Shown: positions 7,906 to 17,527 of the stretch, piece after piece
How positions within the stretch are numbered: the first letter of the stretch is position 1
How the letters are laid out: each line of letters begins with the position of its first letter
Assembly (NCBI GenBank): GCA_017558065.1
Contig: JAFYWK010000054.1
Coordinates: 1 to 64,000 of the forward strand
From: Paludibacteraceae bacterium
GTDB taxonomy: Bacteria; Bacteroidota; Bacteroidia; Bacteroidales; Paludibacteraceae
Direction: 5' to 3'
Length of the DNA: 64,000 nucleotides
Notes under the pieces: generated by a model
What the model saw: only the letters and a program-made list of their open reading frames with translations
Told to the model about the DNA's origin: nothing
Database searches by the model: none
Position numbers and translations under genes: made by a program

Positions 7906-9036
7906 TTAAATATCCTTGAGATAAGCGCGGCGACGCTTGTGGATTCTATGTGGGAACATCTCCCAATGTGATTGATTCTTGCTGTTGGTCTCCAGAATAG
8001 AGGTGGTTTCTACACGCTTGATACCATATTTCACGAAGTATGGATGTTGATCCGCAATGATCACAGCGTTCAGACCTTTGTCTTGATAATCAGGACGAAC
8101 AGCGATGATAAGCAAGTCAAACGCATCCATTTGCTTTGCGCGCAATGCTTTCAGCATGTGGTACCAACCGAATGGGAATAATTTGCCCTTGCACTTGCGC
8201 AATGCGTTGGAGATATCAGGCATACCTACGCCCACACCAACAACCTCATCTTTCTCATTCACAACCAATGTCACAAAATCAAAGTTCAGCAATGGGAAAT
8301 AGGAATCGCAATAGTATTTCTTTTGGCGATCAGTGAGCGGCTGGAAGTTGTACAGCTTCTGATATGCCACATCAATGATGTCCATATATTGCATACCATA
8401 TTTCTTCACCAACTCCTTGCAACTCTGCACCTTATCCACACGCACATTGCTGCGCTCTCTTACGATCTTATCCATTCGCGCAAAGCGCTCAGGTAGCTCA
8501 GTTGGAGGATAGATCTGGTACTCAATCCAGTCTGCCTCTTTGACCAATCCATAGGCGTCCATATGACGCACATAGTATGGATAATTGTAGAGCGAAGCCA
8601 TTGGAGCCAACTGGTCGTATCCCTCCAAGAGCAAGCCCTGGTGGTCAAAATCCGTGAAGCCCACAGGACCATTGATTTGCTCCATGCCTTTGGACTTACC
8701 CCATGCAGCAACTGCGTCCAAGAGAGAGAAACTAACCTCCTGATCATCAATAAAATCCATCCAGCCAAAGCGCACGTGCTTGACGTTCCACTTTTGGTTA
8801 GCTGCATGATTGATGATACCCGCGATTCGTCCTACAGGTCGATTATCGCGATATGCCATAAAGAGAATGTATTCGCAAACTTCATGAGCAGGGTTGTGTT
8901 TTTCATCAAATGTGTTTAGCTCATCGCTGATTAATTGTGGACAAAAATACTCACAATCTTTGTAAAAATCATTACCAAATTGAATGAATTTCTTTAGTTC
9001 ACGACGCGTCGTGATTTGTTTAATTTCTACTGCCAT
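7906..9036 (-). CDS. GNAT-fold N-acetyltransferase-like protein
   Basis: The protein has 376 residues, of a Bacteroidetes family usually annotated as a GNAT or YghO-like protein. The N-terminal half (about 1-140) includes a region like the acetyl-CoA site of GNAT proteins (AYRDNRPVGRIAGIIN) and GPVGFTDFDHQGLLLEGYD. A second GNAT-like half follows (about 245-376) with VVGVGVGMPD and KGLNAVIIADQHPYFVKYG. The substrate is unknown. It is the first gene after a strong minus-strand promoter and is followed without a gap by the Fur-family gene and then the YugP-type protease, so this may be a small stress-responsive operon (inference). Confidence 0.75.
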   Translation of the reverse strand: MAVEIKQITTRRELKKFIQFGNDFYKDCEYFCPQLISDELNTFDEKHNPAHEVCEYILFMAYRDNRPVGRIAGIINHAANQKWNVKHVRFGWMDFIDDQEVSFSLLDAVAAWGKSKGMEQINGPVGFTDFDHQGLLLEGYDQLAPMASLYNYPYYVRHMDAYGLVKEADWIEYQIYPPTELPERFARMDKIVRERSNVRVDKVQSCKELVKKYGMQYMDIIDVAYQKLYNFQPLTDRQKKYYCDSYFPLLNFDFVTLVVNEKDEVVGVGVGMPDISNALRKCKGKLFPFGWYHMLKALRAKQMDAFDLLIIAVRPDYQDKGLNAVIIADQHPYFVKYGIKRVETTSILETNSKNQSHWEMFPHRIHKRRRAYLKDI

Positions 9037-9061
9037 ATTATAAAATTACACAATTTGGCGA

Positions 9062-9093
9062 CAAAGGTACACTTTTTCAACGGAATTTGCAAA
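9062..9093 (-). promoter_or_regulatory. Promoter of the GNAT-fur-yugP operon
   Basis: Minus strand: TTTG (9093-9090), 20 bases, TACCTTTG (9069-9062), starting 26 bases upstream of the acetyltransferase ATG at 9036. Confidence 0.85.
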
Positions 9094-9304
9094 TTAAATG
9101 ATAAAAAAATAGGGAAACCACCTCAAAATTTATCCACCACCGCCCAAAACCGCCTCTATCTAAGCAGTAAAAAATACACGGAAACAGCGGGGAAAGTCGG
9201 GATGGTATCCGAGTGGTAACGGAGTGGTAACGGGAAAGATCAACGAAAAACAAAGATAAAATTGATAGATTTATCTATCATATAGCCCGAAATTGACAAA
9301 AAAA

Positions 9305-9336
9305 CTTGCGTATGTGCAAAAAAAGTAGTAATTTTG
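9305..9336 (+). promoter_or_regulatory. Promoter of the LOG-family / hemD gene run
   Basis: Plus strand: TTG (9306-9308), 20 bases, TAATTTTG (9329-9336). It leads into the gene starting at 9379 and probably the following run to trmD. Confidence 0.78.
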
Positions 9337-9378
9337 CAGCCGATTTTGGAGTAAAGTATCGTAAGTGTTGTTGGAAAA

Positions 9379-9966
9379 ATGAAAAAATTATCATCTGTTG
9401 CGATTTATTGTTCTAGTTCAAACAAAGTCCGTTCTTCCTATATGGACGCAGCCCATCGTTTGGGCGAATTGTTTGCTCAATCAGATATTTGTATGATTTA
9501 CGGCGATGGCGGTATCGGTCTGATGGCCGCAGCCGCTGATGGTGCTTTGGATGCAGGAGGCGAAGTGCTGGGAATTATTCCGCAGTTCATGGTAGATGCC
9601 GGGTGGAACAATCCACGCAGCACGCATACCATTGTCACGCAAACCATGCACGAGCGCAAAGCCACTATCTGCCAAAAAGCAGAGGCGATGGTAGCATTGC
9701 CCGGCGGCATAGGTACGTTTGAGGAGCTATTGGAATGTCTGACCTGGAAGCAACTGGGTCTGCACACCTGCCCCGTGGTCATCCTCAATACGGATGGCTA
9801 TTACGACCGTCTGCTGGCATGTCTGGATTACATGATTGAGGAGCAGATGATGCGTCCTATCCATCGCAACATGTACACGGTAGTAAGCACACCTGAAGAA
9901 GTGATACCCGCTATTCTGTCTGCTCCAGAATGGGATGCTGCCACACGCCGATTAGCCGCTATTTGA
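9379..9966 (+). CDS. LOG-family nucleotide phosphoribohydrolase
   Basis: The protein has 195 residues, the usual length for the LOG (Lonely Guy) family, often misnamed lysine decarboxylase. The diagnostic PGGIGTFEE motif is present (about residues 108-116), preceded by YGDGGIGLMAAAADGAL, the family's glycine loop (GDGGIGLM rather than the more usual GGGxxGLM), and by the ERKATI segment with the conserved Arg. These proteins cleave the N-glycosidic bond of nucleoside 5'-monophosphates, releasing the base and ribose 5-phosphate, in the cytosol. It starts 43 bases after a good promoter and leads a compact run of genes. Confidence 0.9.
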   Translation: MKKLSSVAIYCSSSNKVRSSYMDAAHRLGELFAQSDICMIYGDGGIGLMAAAADGALDAGGEVLGIIPQFMVDAGWNNPRSTHTIVTQTMHERKATICQKAEAMVALPGGIGTFEELLECLTWKQLGLHTCPVVILNTDGYYDRLLACLDYMIEEQMMRPIHRNMYTVVSTPEEVIPAILSAPEWDAATRRLAAI

Positions 9967-9973
9967 TGAAAGA

Positions 9974-10612
9974 ATGATGGGGTTGCCACACATATCATCG
10001 CTATACTCTGAGTCATGGGTGGCTTGGCTGTTGTTTGCGCTATTGGTCATAGCGTTGTCTAATCCCTTTGTGCGCATGGTGGGCGTGACATGGCATGGCG
10101 TGTTTAGTCAGTCCGAACGCGCCTATACCCCCCAGACCCACGACTGGCTGAGCGAAATCACATTGCGCATATTCCAATTGGGCGTTGCGACCATAGGCAT
10201 GCTGATGTGGATATTACCTCATGGCGATGTAGAACCTATCTTATTTGCCCAAGCCTTGGGGATTGTGACAGCGGTATATGTGGTGCAATCGCTGTTGACC
10301 TTCGCGGTGGGACATGTGTTCGTATCCGCCAAACGCTTGGGCATAGCATGGACACAGCACAATAATATCCGCACACTGATGTGCATTGGCATTTATCCTG
10401 TTTTGCTATTACTGCTCAACACTACCGCCTCTATGGTGCCACAGATACTGTGTGGCATAATAGTTGTACTATTTGTGATGCTACTGGCAGGCAAATGCCT
10501 ACAGTTGTTTTACGCAGGGCCATTGTCTATTTTGTATGTTCTATTATATGTAGTTTGCTTAGAAATCCTGCCTTTGGGCATGTGCGTTTTTCTAATAAAA
10601 CATATTATGTGA
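9974..10612 (+). CDS. DUF4271 integral membrane protein
   Basis: The protein (212 residues) has at least five hydrophobic segments (about 15-36, 66-84, 90-112, 135-153, 157-175, 180-205). It matches the DUF4271 family, which in Bacteroidetes lies directly upstream of hemD, as here. The function is unknown. The start is 7 bases after the upstream stop, and the stop is 2 bases before the hemD ATG, so translation is probably coupled. Confidence 0.8.
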   Translation: MMGLPHISSLYSESWVAWLLFALLVIALSNPFVRMVGVTWHGVFSQSERAYTPQTHDWLSEITLRIFQLGVATIGMLMWILPHGDVEPILFAQALGIVTAVYVVQSLLTFAVGHVFVSAKRLGIAWTQHNNIRTLMCIGIYPVLLLLLNTTASMVPQILCGIIVVLFVMLLAGKCLQLFYAGPLSILYVLLYVVCLEILPLGMCVFLIKHIM

Positions 10613-10614
10613 TT

Positions 10615-11361
10615 ATGAAAGCAATTAAAAATATTCTTATTTCTCAACCTCGTCCGCTATCCGATCGCAATCCATATGCGGACATGGAGGTGTCGTTTGG
10701 TGTGCAATGCGATTTTCAACAATTGATTCGCGTAGAGGGAGTTAATGTGCGCGAGTTTCGCGACCAGCACATCTATTTAGAGGATTACACAGCTGTGATT
10801 GTTAGTTCACGTTTGGGAATTGACCATTTCTTCCGTTTGTGCGAAGAGTCGCGTTTCTCGGTTCCTCAGAACATGCATTACTACTGCATCTCAGAGGCAG
10901 TAGGCAACTACTTGCAAAAGTACATTCAATACCGCAAGCGCAAGGTTTTTGCGGCGGAGAACAACCGCTTTGAAGACCTGCTGCCAGCCATGTTGCGCCG
11001 TCCGAATGAAAAATATCTGATGGTCATGTCCGATGTCCATAACGATGACGACATCAACATGTTTGCGGAGCACAATATCGTGGTGAAGCCAGCTATCATG
11101 TATCGTACCGTGGCGGCAGAATGGCCAGTTGACAAGCCATTCAACTATGACATGGTTGTACTCTTTACCCCTTCGGGTGTGGCTGCATTGAAGAAGAACT
11201 TCCCTGATTGGGTACAAGGAGATACTGTGATCGCTTGTTTCGGCGCTAACACCTTGGCTGCCATCGAAGAAAATGGTTGGCGAGCAGACATCAAGGCCCC
11301 TACGCCTGAGTTCCCAAGCATCACCACCGCCATCAAGAAGTATCTTGAATCGCAACAATAA
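10615..11361 (+). CDS. hemD: Uroporphyrinogen-III synthase
   Basis: The protein has 248 residues from the ATG at 10615. The frame is open further upstream, but that part overlaps DUF4271 and is not used. It has the two-domain HemD layout: ISQPRP near the start, VIVSSRLGIDHFFRL (about 55-70), and in the second domain VVLFTPSGVAALKKNF (about 180-195) followed by IACFGANTLAAIEENGW. The enzyme turns hydroxymethylbilane into uroporphyrinogen III in haem and corrin synthesis. The Bacteroidetes order DUF4271-hemD-rnpA-yidD is preserved here. Confidence 0.88.
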   Translation: MKAIKNILISQPRPLSDRNPYADMEVSFGVQCDFQQLIRVEGVNVREFRDQHIYLEDYTAVIVSSRLGIDHFFRLCEESRFSVPQNMHYYCISEAVGNYLQKYIQYRKRKVFAAENNRFEDLLPAMLRRPNEKYLMVMSDVHNDDDINMFAEHNIVVKPAIMYRTVAAEWPVDKPFNYDMVVLFTPSGVAALKKNFPDWVQGDTVIACFGANTLAAIEENGWRADIKAPTPEFPSITTAIKKYLESQQ

Positions 11362-11367
11362 CGCTAT

Positions 11368-11727
11368 ATGGTGAAGCATGCGTTTCCAAAATCGGCTAAA
11401 CTGTGTGGTCAAATGAATATTGACCACCTCTACGCACATGGGAAACGCTTTGTAGCATGGCCCTTGCGCGTGACTGCACTGGAGTGCGAAGATGCCACCC
11501 AAGTATTGGTGTGGGCACCCAAATCGCTCTTCAAGCGCGCAGTAGATCGCAATCGCCTGCGCAGACTGATGCGCGAGGCGTATCGACACCAGCAGGAGAT
11601 ATTGGAGCCCACTCAGCGCCATTATCAGTTGGCATTCAACTATATAGATAAAGAGCCACAGCCCTATGCTGTCATTGAAAAAGCGATGCGCAAAGCATTG
11701 AAACGCATAGCCGAAAACAAACTTTGA
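11368..11727 (+). CDS. rnpA: Ribonuclease P protein component
   Basis: The protein (119 residues) is the protein subunit of RNase P, which trims the 5' leader from pre-tRNAs. The family signature KRAVDRNRLRRLMREAYR is present (about 53-70), and the N-terminal FPKSAKL corresponds to the usual F-K-xxRL start. It starts 6 bases after hemD. The neighbouring yidD is a conserved partner in most bacteria. Confidence 0.93.
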   Translation: MVKHAFPKSAKLCGQMNIDHLYAHGKRFVAWPLRVTALECEDATQVLVWAPKSLFKRAVDRNRLRRLMREAYRHQQEILEPTQRHYQLAFNYIDKEPQPYAVIEKAMRKALKRIAENKL

Positions 11728-11739
11728 AACACTGAAACA

Positions 11740-11967
11740 TTGAACATTAAAACACTCATCCGCAAGATATTCCTGTTGCCTGTATATTTCTACAGGTACT
11801 GTATATCTCCGCTTACACCCCCATCGTGTCGATACACACCTACGTGTAGCCAGTATATGGTAGAAGCGGTGATGAAACACGGAGTGATCAAAGGCGGATG
11901 GCTGGGTCTGAAACGCATCATGCGTTGCCACCCATGGGGAGGTAGCGGCTATGACCCAGTGCCCTAA
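11740..11967 (+). CDS. yidD: Membrane protein insertion efficiency factor YidD
   Basis: The protein has 75 residues. The start is probably the TTG at 11740, since no ATG lies in frame before the conserved part. The family hallmarks are complete: [22 protein letters not shown] with conserved cysteines and [24 protein letters not shown] at the end, here shown in two parts. It helps YidC insert membrane proteins and sits at the inner face of the membrane. The short gap after rnpA (11728-11739) has repeated GAAACA/TTGAA triplets. Confidence 0.92.
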   Translation: MNIKTLIRKIFLLPVYFYRYCISPLTPPSCRYTPTCSQYMVEAVMKHGVIKGGWLGLKRIMRCHPWGGSGYDPVP

Positions 11968-11994
11968 CCCAGTCACTAAAACACAACACCCATC

Positions 11995-12672
11995 ATGCGT
12001 ATAGATATTCTCACAGCCTGTCCAGAACTATTAGAGTCGCCACTCAACCACTCCATTATCCAACGCGCTAAGGATAAAGGTCTGGTGGAGATATATGTGC
12101 ATAACTTGCGCGATTTCACCCTGGATAAACATCGCAAGATTGATGATTACGCCTTTGGCTTTGGAGCAGGTATGGTCTTGCAAATAGAACCCATCGATCG
12201 CGCCATTGCCCATCTCACCAGCCAACGCCCATACGATGAGATTATCTTCACCGCACCTGATGGCGAACGATTCACCCAACGCGAAGCGAACGCCTTGTCC
12301 CTGAAAGAAAATATCATCATCCTTTGTGGGCACTACAAGGGCGTTGATCAACGAGTGCGTGATCATTTGATCACCAAAGAATACACGATAGGCGATTTTG
12401 TGCTGACAGGTGGCGAGATGCCCGCAGCTATCATGACGGATGCTATCGTGCGCCTGTTGCCAGGCGCCATTGGCGATGAGACAAGTGCCCTGAGCGATAG
12501 TTTTCAAGACGGATTGCTCGAGCCAGGCGTTTACACACGCCCTGCCGAATACAAAGGGTGGAAAGTGCCAGATATCCTGCTGTCTGGGCATCAAGCCAAA
12601 ATCGAAGAATGGCTCTATGAAGAGTCCATCAGACACACACGCGAACGCCGACCTGACTTATTAAATGAATAA
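11995..12672 (+). CDS. trmD: tRNA (guanine-37-N1)-methyltransferase
   Basis: The protein (225 residues) is the SPOUT-class TrmD. It shows [21 protein letters not shown] at the start, [25 protein letters not shown] (about 104-114) and the AdoMet-binding trefoil-knot segment [16 protein letters not shown] (about 129-144), then [19 protein letters not shown]. It methylates G37 of tRNAs to prevent frameshifting. It follows yidD by 27 bases. Confidence 0.95.
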   Translation: MRIDILTACPELLESPLNHSIIQRAKDKGLVEIYVHNLRDFTLDKHRKIDDYAFGFGAGMVLQIEPIDRAIAHLTSQRPYDEIIFTAPDGERFTQREANALSLKENIIILCGHYKGVDQRVRDHLITKEYTIGDFVLTGGEMPAAIMTDAIVRLLPGAIGDETSALSDSFQDGLLEPGVYTRPAEYKGWKVPDILLSGHQAKIEEWLYEESIRHTRERRPDLLNE

Positions 12673-12681
12673 CCATAAACC

Positions 12682-15522
12682 ATGTTGGCCAAAAGACATC
12701 TAATACTCAGCACACTGATTGCCGTTTTGTTTCCACTGACGAGTCTGGCAGGTTGGACGCCTGCAGTACATCATTTCTCGCCTGCGGATTATAGTGCAGG
12801 TACACAGAACTGGGATATGGTGCAGCAAGCCAACGGCTGGATGTACGTAGCCAACAACTATGGTCTGCTGGAAACGGATGGCTTTTCTTGGCATTTATAC
12901 GGTATCCACAACGCAACCGCCATTCGCTCGGTCGCTTTAGGCAAGGACGGAGCTATCTATGTCGGTGGTACGGATGAATTTGGTGTTTTTACGCCCAACG
13001 AATTAGGCGAATTGCACTACGAAAATCTCTCGCTACAAATCCCCGAACGCTATCGCCAGTTTGGAGAAGTATGGCACATGCAGGTGGCCAACGATATGCT
13101 CTATGTGCAGACACGCTATTATATTTTTATTTGCGAGGCGAATAGCGAGATCGAAGTATTGGACCCCGGTAGCATTATTTATAATTCGCTGTTCTGGGAA
13201 GGCGATTTGTATGTGGCTACCGCGCGCGACCTGTATGTCTATACCGGCAATCGCCTGCACGTATTGCACGATGCCGAACTGCTACGCGGCACCGTGGTTT
13301 GTGGTTTGTTGCCCTATGGCAATGAAGGCATGATGATCGCCACAGACTTTCAAGGTCTGTACCTCTATGATGGACAAAGCATTCGTCCCTTTACCACAGA
13401 TGCCGATTCGTATATCTCTACCAATCAATTATATACATTAGCCATCAATGATCACCAGATTGCTTTTGGCACAGTGCTCGGAGGAGTAGTCCTAACGGAT
13501 CTGCAAGGACAAAATGCCAAATACCTCACCCGCACCGATGGATTGCAAAACAATACAGTGCTCAGTTTGCTATTCGATGCGCAAGGCAACCTATGGATGG
13601 GCCTGGACAAAGGTATTGATGTCATCAACTCCAGCAACCCCGTACTGCTTTATCGCGATGAACAAATAGATTACGGCTCTGGTTACTCATGCATAGAACA
13701 CGATGGCATGTTGTATATGGGTACGAACCAAGGATTATATGCCATGCCTCATATGGCAGCATCTCTCACTTTTGTGGAAGGTAGTCAAGGTCAGGTGTGG
13801 AACGTATGTGAAATAGGTGGTACGCTGTTTTGCTGCCATAATCGCGGACTATTTATCGTCCACGACATGCGATTGCAGGCACTGGACTGCGAAGATGGTG
13901 TTTGGAATATTTGTCCTATCAGCGATTCCACTGCGATTGTGGGCAGCTATGCTGGATTCTACTATTTGTACCGCCAGAAGAAGGATTGGCATCTGCAAGC
14001 CCTTCAAGGCGTATCGGAAACGGCATTGTATTACACATTAGATGCCGCAGGACATATATGGTTTCTCTCCTCACGAGGCGTGGAGCGGCTGACACTGCAT
14101 TTGGACGAGTATCGGTTGGAATCTCAACTCATGATTGCACAAGATGCAGCGCAGCGCACATACTCTTTGGCCAGATGGGGAGAAAACGTCTATCTGACAG
14201 CAGACCAATACTTTGGCGTTGTGAATAAGGATGGAGTTCTGATGGAGGATTCGCTGGCAGCTCAACGCTTGGCGGGTATGCATCGCTACTTGCGCGTGGC
14301 AGAAGACGTGGACAAGAACCTATGGCTCATACATGACGACTGCATCTCAGTGCGAGAGTATGATGCTTCGACTCAGACATATCAGGACGAACAGGTGGTA
14401 GTGTATTCTCCTTCGCTTTTGATTGGTGGTTTCGCGAATATGAGTTTTCCGCAAGCCGGAGGCGTGATTGTGGGTGGAGTAGATGGATTCCATTATTTGC
14501 GCGTACCAACAGATGTGACACACCCTGCCAATCATATTTATGTGCGTAGAGTGACAACGCTCAACGAGAACCCAGTACTGCTCTACGGCGAATCCTATGA
14601 CCTGCAAGTTCAGGCGCTGACCATCCCTCCATATGAGCGCGTGCTGCGCGTGCAACTGAGCGGCAGTTATATTATTGATGATCCATTGCTCTTCCGCACC
14701 CGATTATACCCACTTGAAGAGTCATTCACCCCTTGGACACCCTCTTCGTATCGGGACTTGATCGGACTACCAACGGGTGGTGATTTTCGACTGGATATAG
14801 AAATGCAATCCACACAAACGGGACAGATATACACCCGCTCCTTACCCATCAAACTTGTTTATCCTCCTTATTTATCCCGTTGGGCGAGGTTAGGATACAT
14901 CATTTTAGGGGTATTGCTGCTGGCATGGATGATTTGGCTCATTTATCGCAAAGTACAATACAGCAAACGTCGTCTGGCTGAGGAGAAGAATCAAGAGATT
15001 TATCAGCAACAAATGCGTATCCTGCAACTGGAGAACGAAAGGGCACAAGCCGACCTCCGCAGCAAGAGTCAAGAATTGAGCAACATCCTTCTGTCAGAGG
15101 CCAATCGCAAAGAGTGGAACGAAGAGGTCCTCAACGAAATACGCCGCATCGTAGATTGCCTCAATACGGATCGCATTTCTGAGGCCAAAGGCAAGATCCA
15201 ACACCTGCAACATCGGCTTGCCCGCAATGGCGAACGAACCATCAACTGGAAACGATTTGAGGAGAATTTTGATATTGTCAATAACCAGTTTATTACACAC
15301 CTCACCGCTCTCTATCCATGGATGAACAAACAGGAGCGCCGCATGTGCGTATATATACATATCGGTCTGACATCCAAAGAGATAGCACCACTACTAAACC
15401 TATCCATACGCGGTGCAGAGATGATGCGCTATCGTATCCGCATAAAAATGAATATTGATGCATCTATGTCGCTCAAGCAGCATTTGTTTGAGATACAACA
15501 ACATCAAGCTGAACATAAATAA
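12682..15522 (+). CDS. Membrane regulator: beta-propeller sensor, transmembrane segment, coiled coil, LuxR-type HTH
   Basis: The protein has 946 residues. A signal peptide (about 1-23) is followed by a long periplasmic region with repeated propeller blades (phrases such as GLLETDGFSWHLY, DAQGNLWMGLDKGIDVI, LYMGTNQGLYAM) and a Y_Y_Y-like beta domain near 655-725. A single transmembrane helix follows (about 733-755), then a charged coiled coil (about 765-815), and at the C-terminus a helix-turn-helix of LuxR type (about 885-925, GLTSKEIAPLLNLSIRGAEMMRYRIRIK split over the helices). There is no histidine kinase domain, so the sensor is fused directly to a DNA-binding domain. Ligand and targets are unknown; in this order such proteins often sense polysaccharide or envelope states. 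No glycan-use genes are next to it. Confidence 0.82.
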   Translation: MLAKRHLILSTLIAVLFPLTSLAGWTPAVHHFSPADYSAGTQNWDMVQQANGWMYVANNYGLLETDGFSWHLYGIHNATAIRSVALGKDGAIYVGGTDEFGVFTPNELGELHYENLSLQIPERYRQFGEVWHMQVANDMLYVQTRYYIFICEANSEIEVLDPGSIIYNSLFWEGDLYVATARDLYVYTGNRLHVLHDAELLRGTVVCGLLPYGNEGMMIATDFQGLYLYDGQSIRPFTTDADSYISTNQLYTLAINDHQIAFGTVLGGVVLTDLQGQNAKYLTRTDGLQNNTVLSLLFDAQGNLWMGLDKGIDVINSSNPVLLYRDEQIDYGSGYSCIEHDGMLYMGTNQGLYAMPHMAASLTFVEGSQGQVWNVCEIGGTLFCCHNRGLFIVHDMRLQALDCEDGVWNICPISDSTAIVGSYAGFYYLYRQKKDWHLQALQGVSETALYYTLDAAGHIWFLSSRGVERLTLHLDEYRLESQLMIAQDAAQRTYSLARWGENVYLTADQYFGVVNKDGVLMEDSLAAQRLAGMHRYLRVAEDVDKNLWLIHDDCISVREYDASTQTYQDEQVVVYSPSLLIGGFANMSFPQAGGVIVGGVDGFHYLRVPTDVTHPANHIYVRRVTTLNENPVLLYGESYDLQVQALTIPPYERVLRVQLSGSYIIDDPLLFRTRLYPLEESFTPWTPSSYRDLIGLPTGGDFRLDIEMQSTQTGQIYTRSLPIKLVYPPYLSRWARLGYIILGVLLLAWMIWLIYRKVQYSKRRLAEEKNQEIYQQQMRILQLENERAQADLRSKSQELSNILLSEANRKEWNEEVLNEIRRIVDCLNTDRISEAKGKIQHLQHRLARNGERTINWKRFEENFDIVNNQFITHLTALYPWMNKQERRMCVYIHIGLTSKEIAPLLNLSIRGAEMMRYRIRIKMNIDASMSLKQHLFEIQQHQAEHK

Positions 15523-15530
15523 AACGAATC

Positions 15531-16364
15531 ATGAAAGAATGGGTTGTTAATCGTTGCACAGTCACTCCTGTGCGAATGGAACCTTCCGAAGGCAGCGAGC
15601 AATTGACACAACTGCTCTTTGGCGAAGTGTGCCAAGTGTTGGAACGTCTGCCTCGTTGGACCAAAATTCGCTCCACCATGGACGGACAAACAGGTTGGGT
15701 GGATTTTAAGATGGTCACATCGATAGGCGATGAGGCAACAGGCGATGAGGCAAAAGGTATAGGAGTGGTGGCACTACCGATAGCCCCCGCCACTGATATG
15801 GAAACGGGCGAAGAGCTGATGCTCACCCTTGGCACACGCCTACCCAACTATGCCCACGGGACCTTTGAAATACTCGGCAAAAAATATCTCATTAATCCTG
15901 CCTGTGTATCTCATTTAGAGGACGCCCTACAGACCATAGGACACCCTGCAGGCCACAGGTTAGAGGGTAAAGGCGAAGAAGTATGCGCCATTGCGCAAAC
16001 ATTATTGAACGCCCCCTATCTCTGGGGAGGCAAGAACGCAATGGGTATCGATTGTTCGGGATTTACGCAAGTGGTCTATAGCGTGTTCGGTGTGAACCTA
16101 CTGCGAAATGCACGCGAGCAGATCACACAAGGTACACCCGTTGCATCGCTCGCCGAGGCACAAGCAGGCGACTTGGCCTTCTTCGACCACGCCGACCGCG
16201 ACCCAAAAGCTACCAACATTTCGCACGTGGGCTTGCTGTTGGACAAGCAAACCATTATCCACTGCTCAGGGTGCGTACATGTGGACTATATAGATGATAT
16301 GGGTATTCATTTGCCCGACGGCGAACTAACCCATCATCTGGTACAAATAAAACGTTATTTATAA
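15531..16364 (+). CDS. NlpC/P60-family cysteine peptidase with SH3-like N-terminus
   Basis: The protein has 277 residues and no signal peptide in the frame. The N-terminal third is SH3-like (about 15-65, FGEVCQVLERLPRWTKIRS and TGWVDFKMV). The C-terminal NlpC/P60 domain (about 140-277) has the catalytic Cys in GIDCSGFTQ, the His in ISHVGLLL, and a third polar residue at the HCSG segment. Such enzymes cut the D-Glu to diamino-acid bond in peptidoglycan peptides; without a signal it may act on imported muropeptides. Two in-frame low-complexity patches (about residues 66-76, GDEATGDEAKG, and about 143-150) look like inserted short repeats. Confidence 0.85.
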   Translation: MKEWVVNRCTVTPVRMEPSEGSEQLTQLLFGEVCQVLERLPRWTKIRSTMDGQTGWVDFKMVTSIGDEATGDEAKGIGVVALPIAPATDMETGEELMLTLGTRLPNYAHGTFEILGKKYLINPACVSHLEDALQTIGHPAGHRLEGKGEEVCAIAQTLLNAPYLWGGKNAMGIDCSGFTQVVYSVFGVNLLRNAREQITQGTPVASLAEAQAGDLAFFDHADRDPKATNISHVGLLLDKQTIIHCSGCVHVDYIDDMGIHLPDGELTHHLVQIKRYL

Positions 16365-16392
16365 CGGATAAGAAAACGATATTTTTTTGCAT

Positions 16393-16935
16393 ATGAAAAA
16401 CTATATTTTGATAGCCGAGGCCGGCGATTTCATCGGAGAAAAGAAACTGATTGCTCAGCACCTACAAGGCCATTGGGAGGGCAACCAATGGCGCATGAAC
16501 GATGGTACATTGTGGGAAGTGATCGTTACGGGTGTGGGCGCACTGAATGTCATGCAAACATTGCGCAATATACCATTAGACGCCCCACTCATCAATATCG
16601 GTTATGCAGGTAGCGCCAACTATGATATAGGTAGTGTGGTCGCGGTCAATGAAGTGCGACTGAATCATCCTTGCGTGAATTATCCAGAACCCACATTGCT
16701 GCTAACACCCGTGCAGGACTCCTATCTGCTTCATCCTAAGCAAGTGCTCACTTCTGTATGCTACAGCAATACCGATTTTGTTCTGCAATCGGATTACACC
16801 GATTGCGTGTTTGATATGGAACTCGCATATATAGCAGGACTTGGATTCACACAGCTATCAGCGCTCAAGATCGTAAGCGATAATCTGAGCTTACACACCT
16901 ATCGCGAGGTGGCATCTGGAGTAGAAAAAGCATAG
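16393..16935 (+). CDS. Purine-nucleoside-phosphorylase-superfamily protein (MTA/SAH nucleosidase-like)
   Basis: The protein has 180 residues from the ATG at 16393; a TTG two codons earlier is less likely. It belongs to the PNP/UDP superfamily: VIVTGVGALNVMQTL near the start, INIGYAGS (about 75), FDMELAYIA (the DME motif that binds ribose) and KIVSDN near the end (the SDN-type motif). It is shorter than typical 5'-methylthioadenosine/S-adenosylhomocysteine nucleosidases (about 230 residues), so the substrate is uncertain; the neighbours do not settle it. Confidence 0.72.
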   Translation: MKNYILIAEAGDFIGEKKLIAQHLQGHWEGNQWRMNDGTLWEVIVTGVGALNVMQTLRNIPLDAPLINIGYAGSANYDIGSVVAVNEVRLNHPCVNYPEPTLLLTPVQDSYLLHPKQVLTSVCYSNTDFVLQSDYTDCVFDMELAYIAGLGFTQLSALKIVSDNLSLHTYREVASGVEKA

Positions 16936-16945
16936 ACATCGCGTT

Positions 16946-17527
16946 ATGCGTACATGCCTGACCATCATCGTATTGCTCACCCTATTGGGTGCTGCGGGAC
17001 ATGCCAATCCCGTGGTGGATTCAGTGCGACTGCAAGTGAACAGCCATGACACCTTCTACCTGGCTCGGATGCACGACATTTATGTGTATCCAAAGATGGT
17101 GTTCAAAAGCAAAAGTCAAGAACGCTTCTATTGGCGAACCGTACGCGACGTGAAGAAAACACTTCCTTTTGCCAAAAAACTGGCCATCGAGATGCAAGTA
17201 GCAGACCAACGATTATCTGAATTGCCAGACGACAAGACACGCAGGCAATGGTGGCGCCAACACGAGAAGTATCTATTCAAAAAATACGAACAACACTTCC
17301 GCAAAATGACTGCCTCGCAGGGACAAATGCTCATGAAACTGATGGACCGCGAGAGCGACCGCACCAGCTATGAAATCATCAAACACTATCGCGGGAAAGC
17401 CAGTGCCAACTTCTGGCAGTTTATTGCCAAACTATTCAAAAATGACCTGAAAGAAGAATACGACGCCACGGATAAAGACCGCATCGTGGAACGAGTAATC
17501 AATCTGGTAGAGGCAGGACAGTTATGA
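16946..17527 (+). CDS. DUF4294 family exported protein
   Basis: The protein (193 residues) has a signal peptide (about 1-20, ending AGHA). The DUF4294 hallmark is the run RFYWRTVRDVKKTLPFAKK (about 56-74), followed by a charged helical region with DDKTRRQWWRQHEKYLFKKYE. The family is restricted to Bacteroidetes and its function is unknown. Its stop overlaps the next start by 4 bases (ATGA), so the pair is translationally coupled. Confidence 0.8.
   Translation: MRTCLTIIVLLTLLGAAGHANPVVDSVRLQVNSHDTFYLARMHDIYVYPKMVFKSKSQERFYWRTVRDVKKTLPFAKKLAIEMQVADQRLSELPDDKTRRQWWRQHEKYLFKKYEQHFRKMTASQGQMLMKLMDRESDRTSYEIIKHYRGKASANFWQFIAKLFKNDLKEEYDATDKDRIVERVINLVEAGQL

Larger units (their letters stand above)
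9037..9378. other. Divergent intergenic region
   Basis: Apart from the two promoters facing outward, this 342-base gap holds only a short tandem repeat, GAGTGGTAACG twice at about 9211-9232. It resembles the GTAGTTACCGA repeat at 34493-34521. I see no gene or structured RNA in it. Confidence 0.6.

Noticed and set aside
10891..11976. A 361-residue minus-strand frame
   Set aside because: It is the antisense of hemD, rnpA and yidD, which are all conserved.
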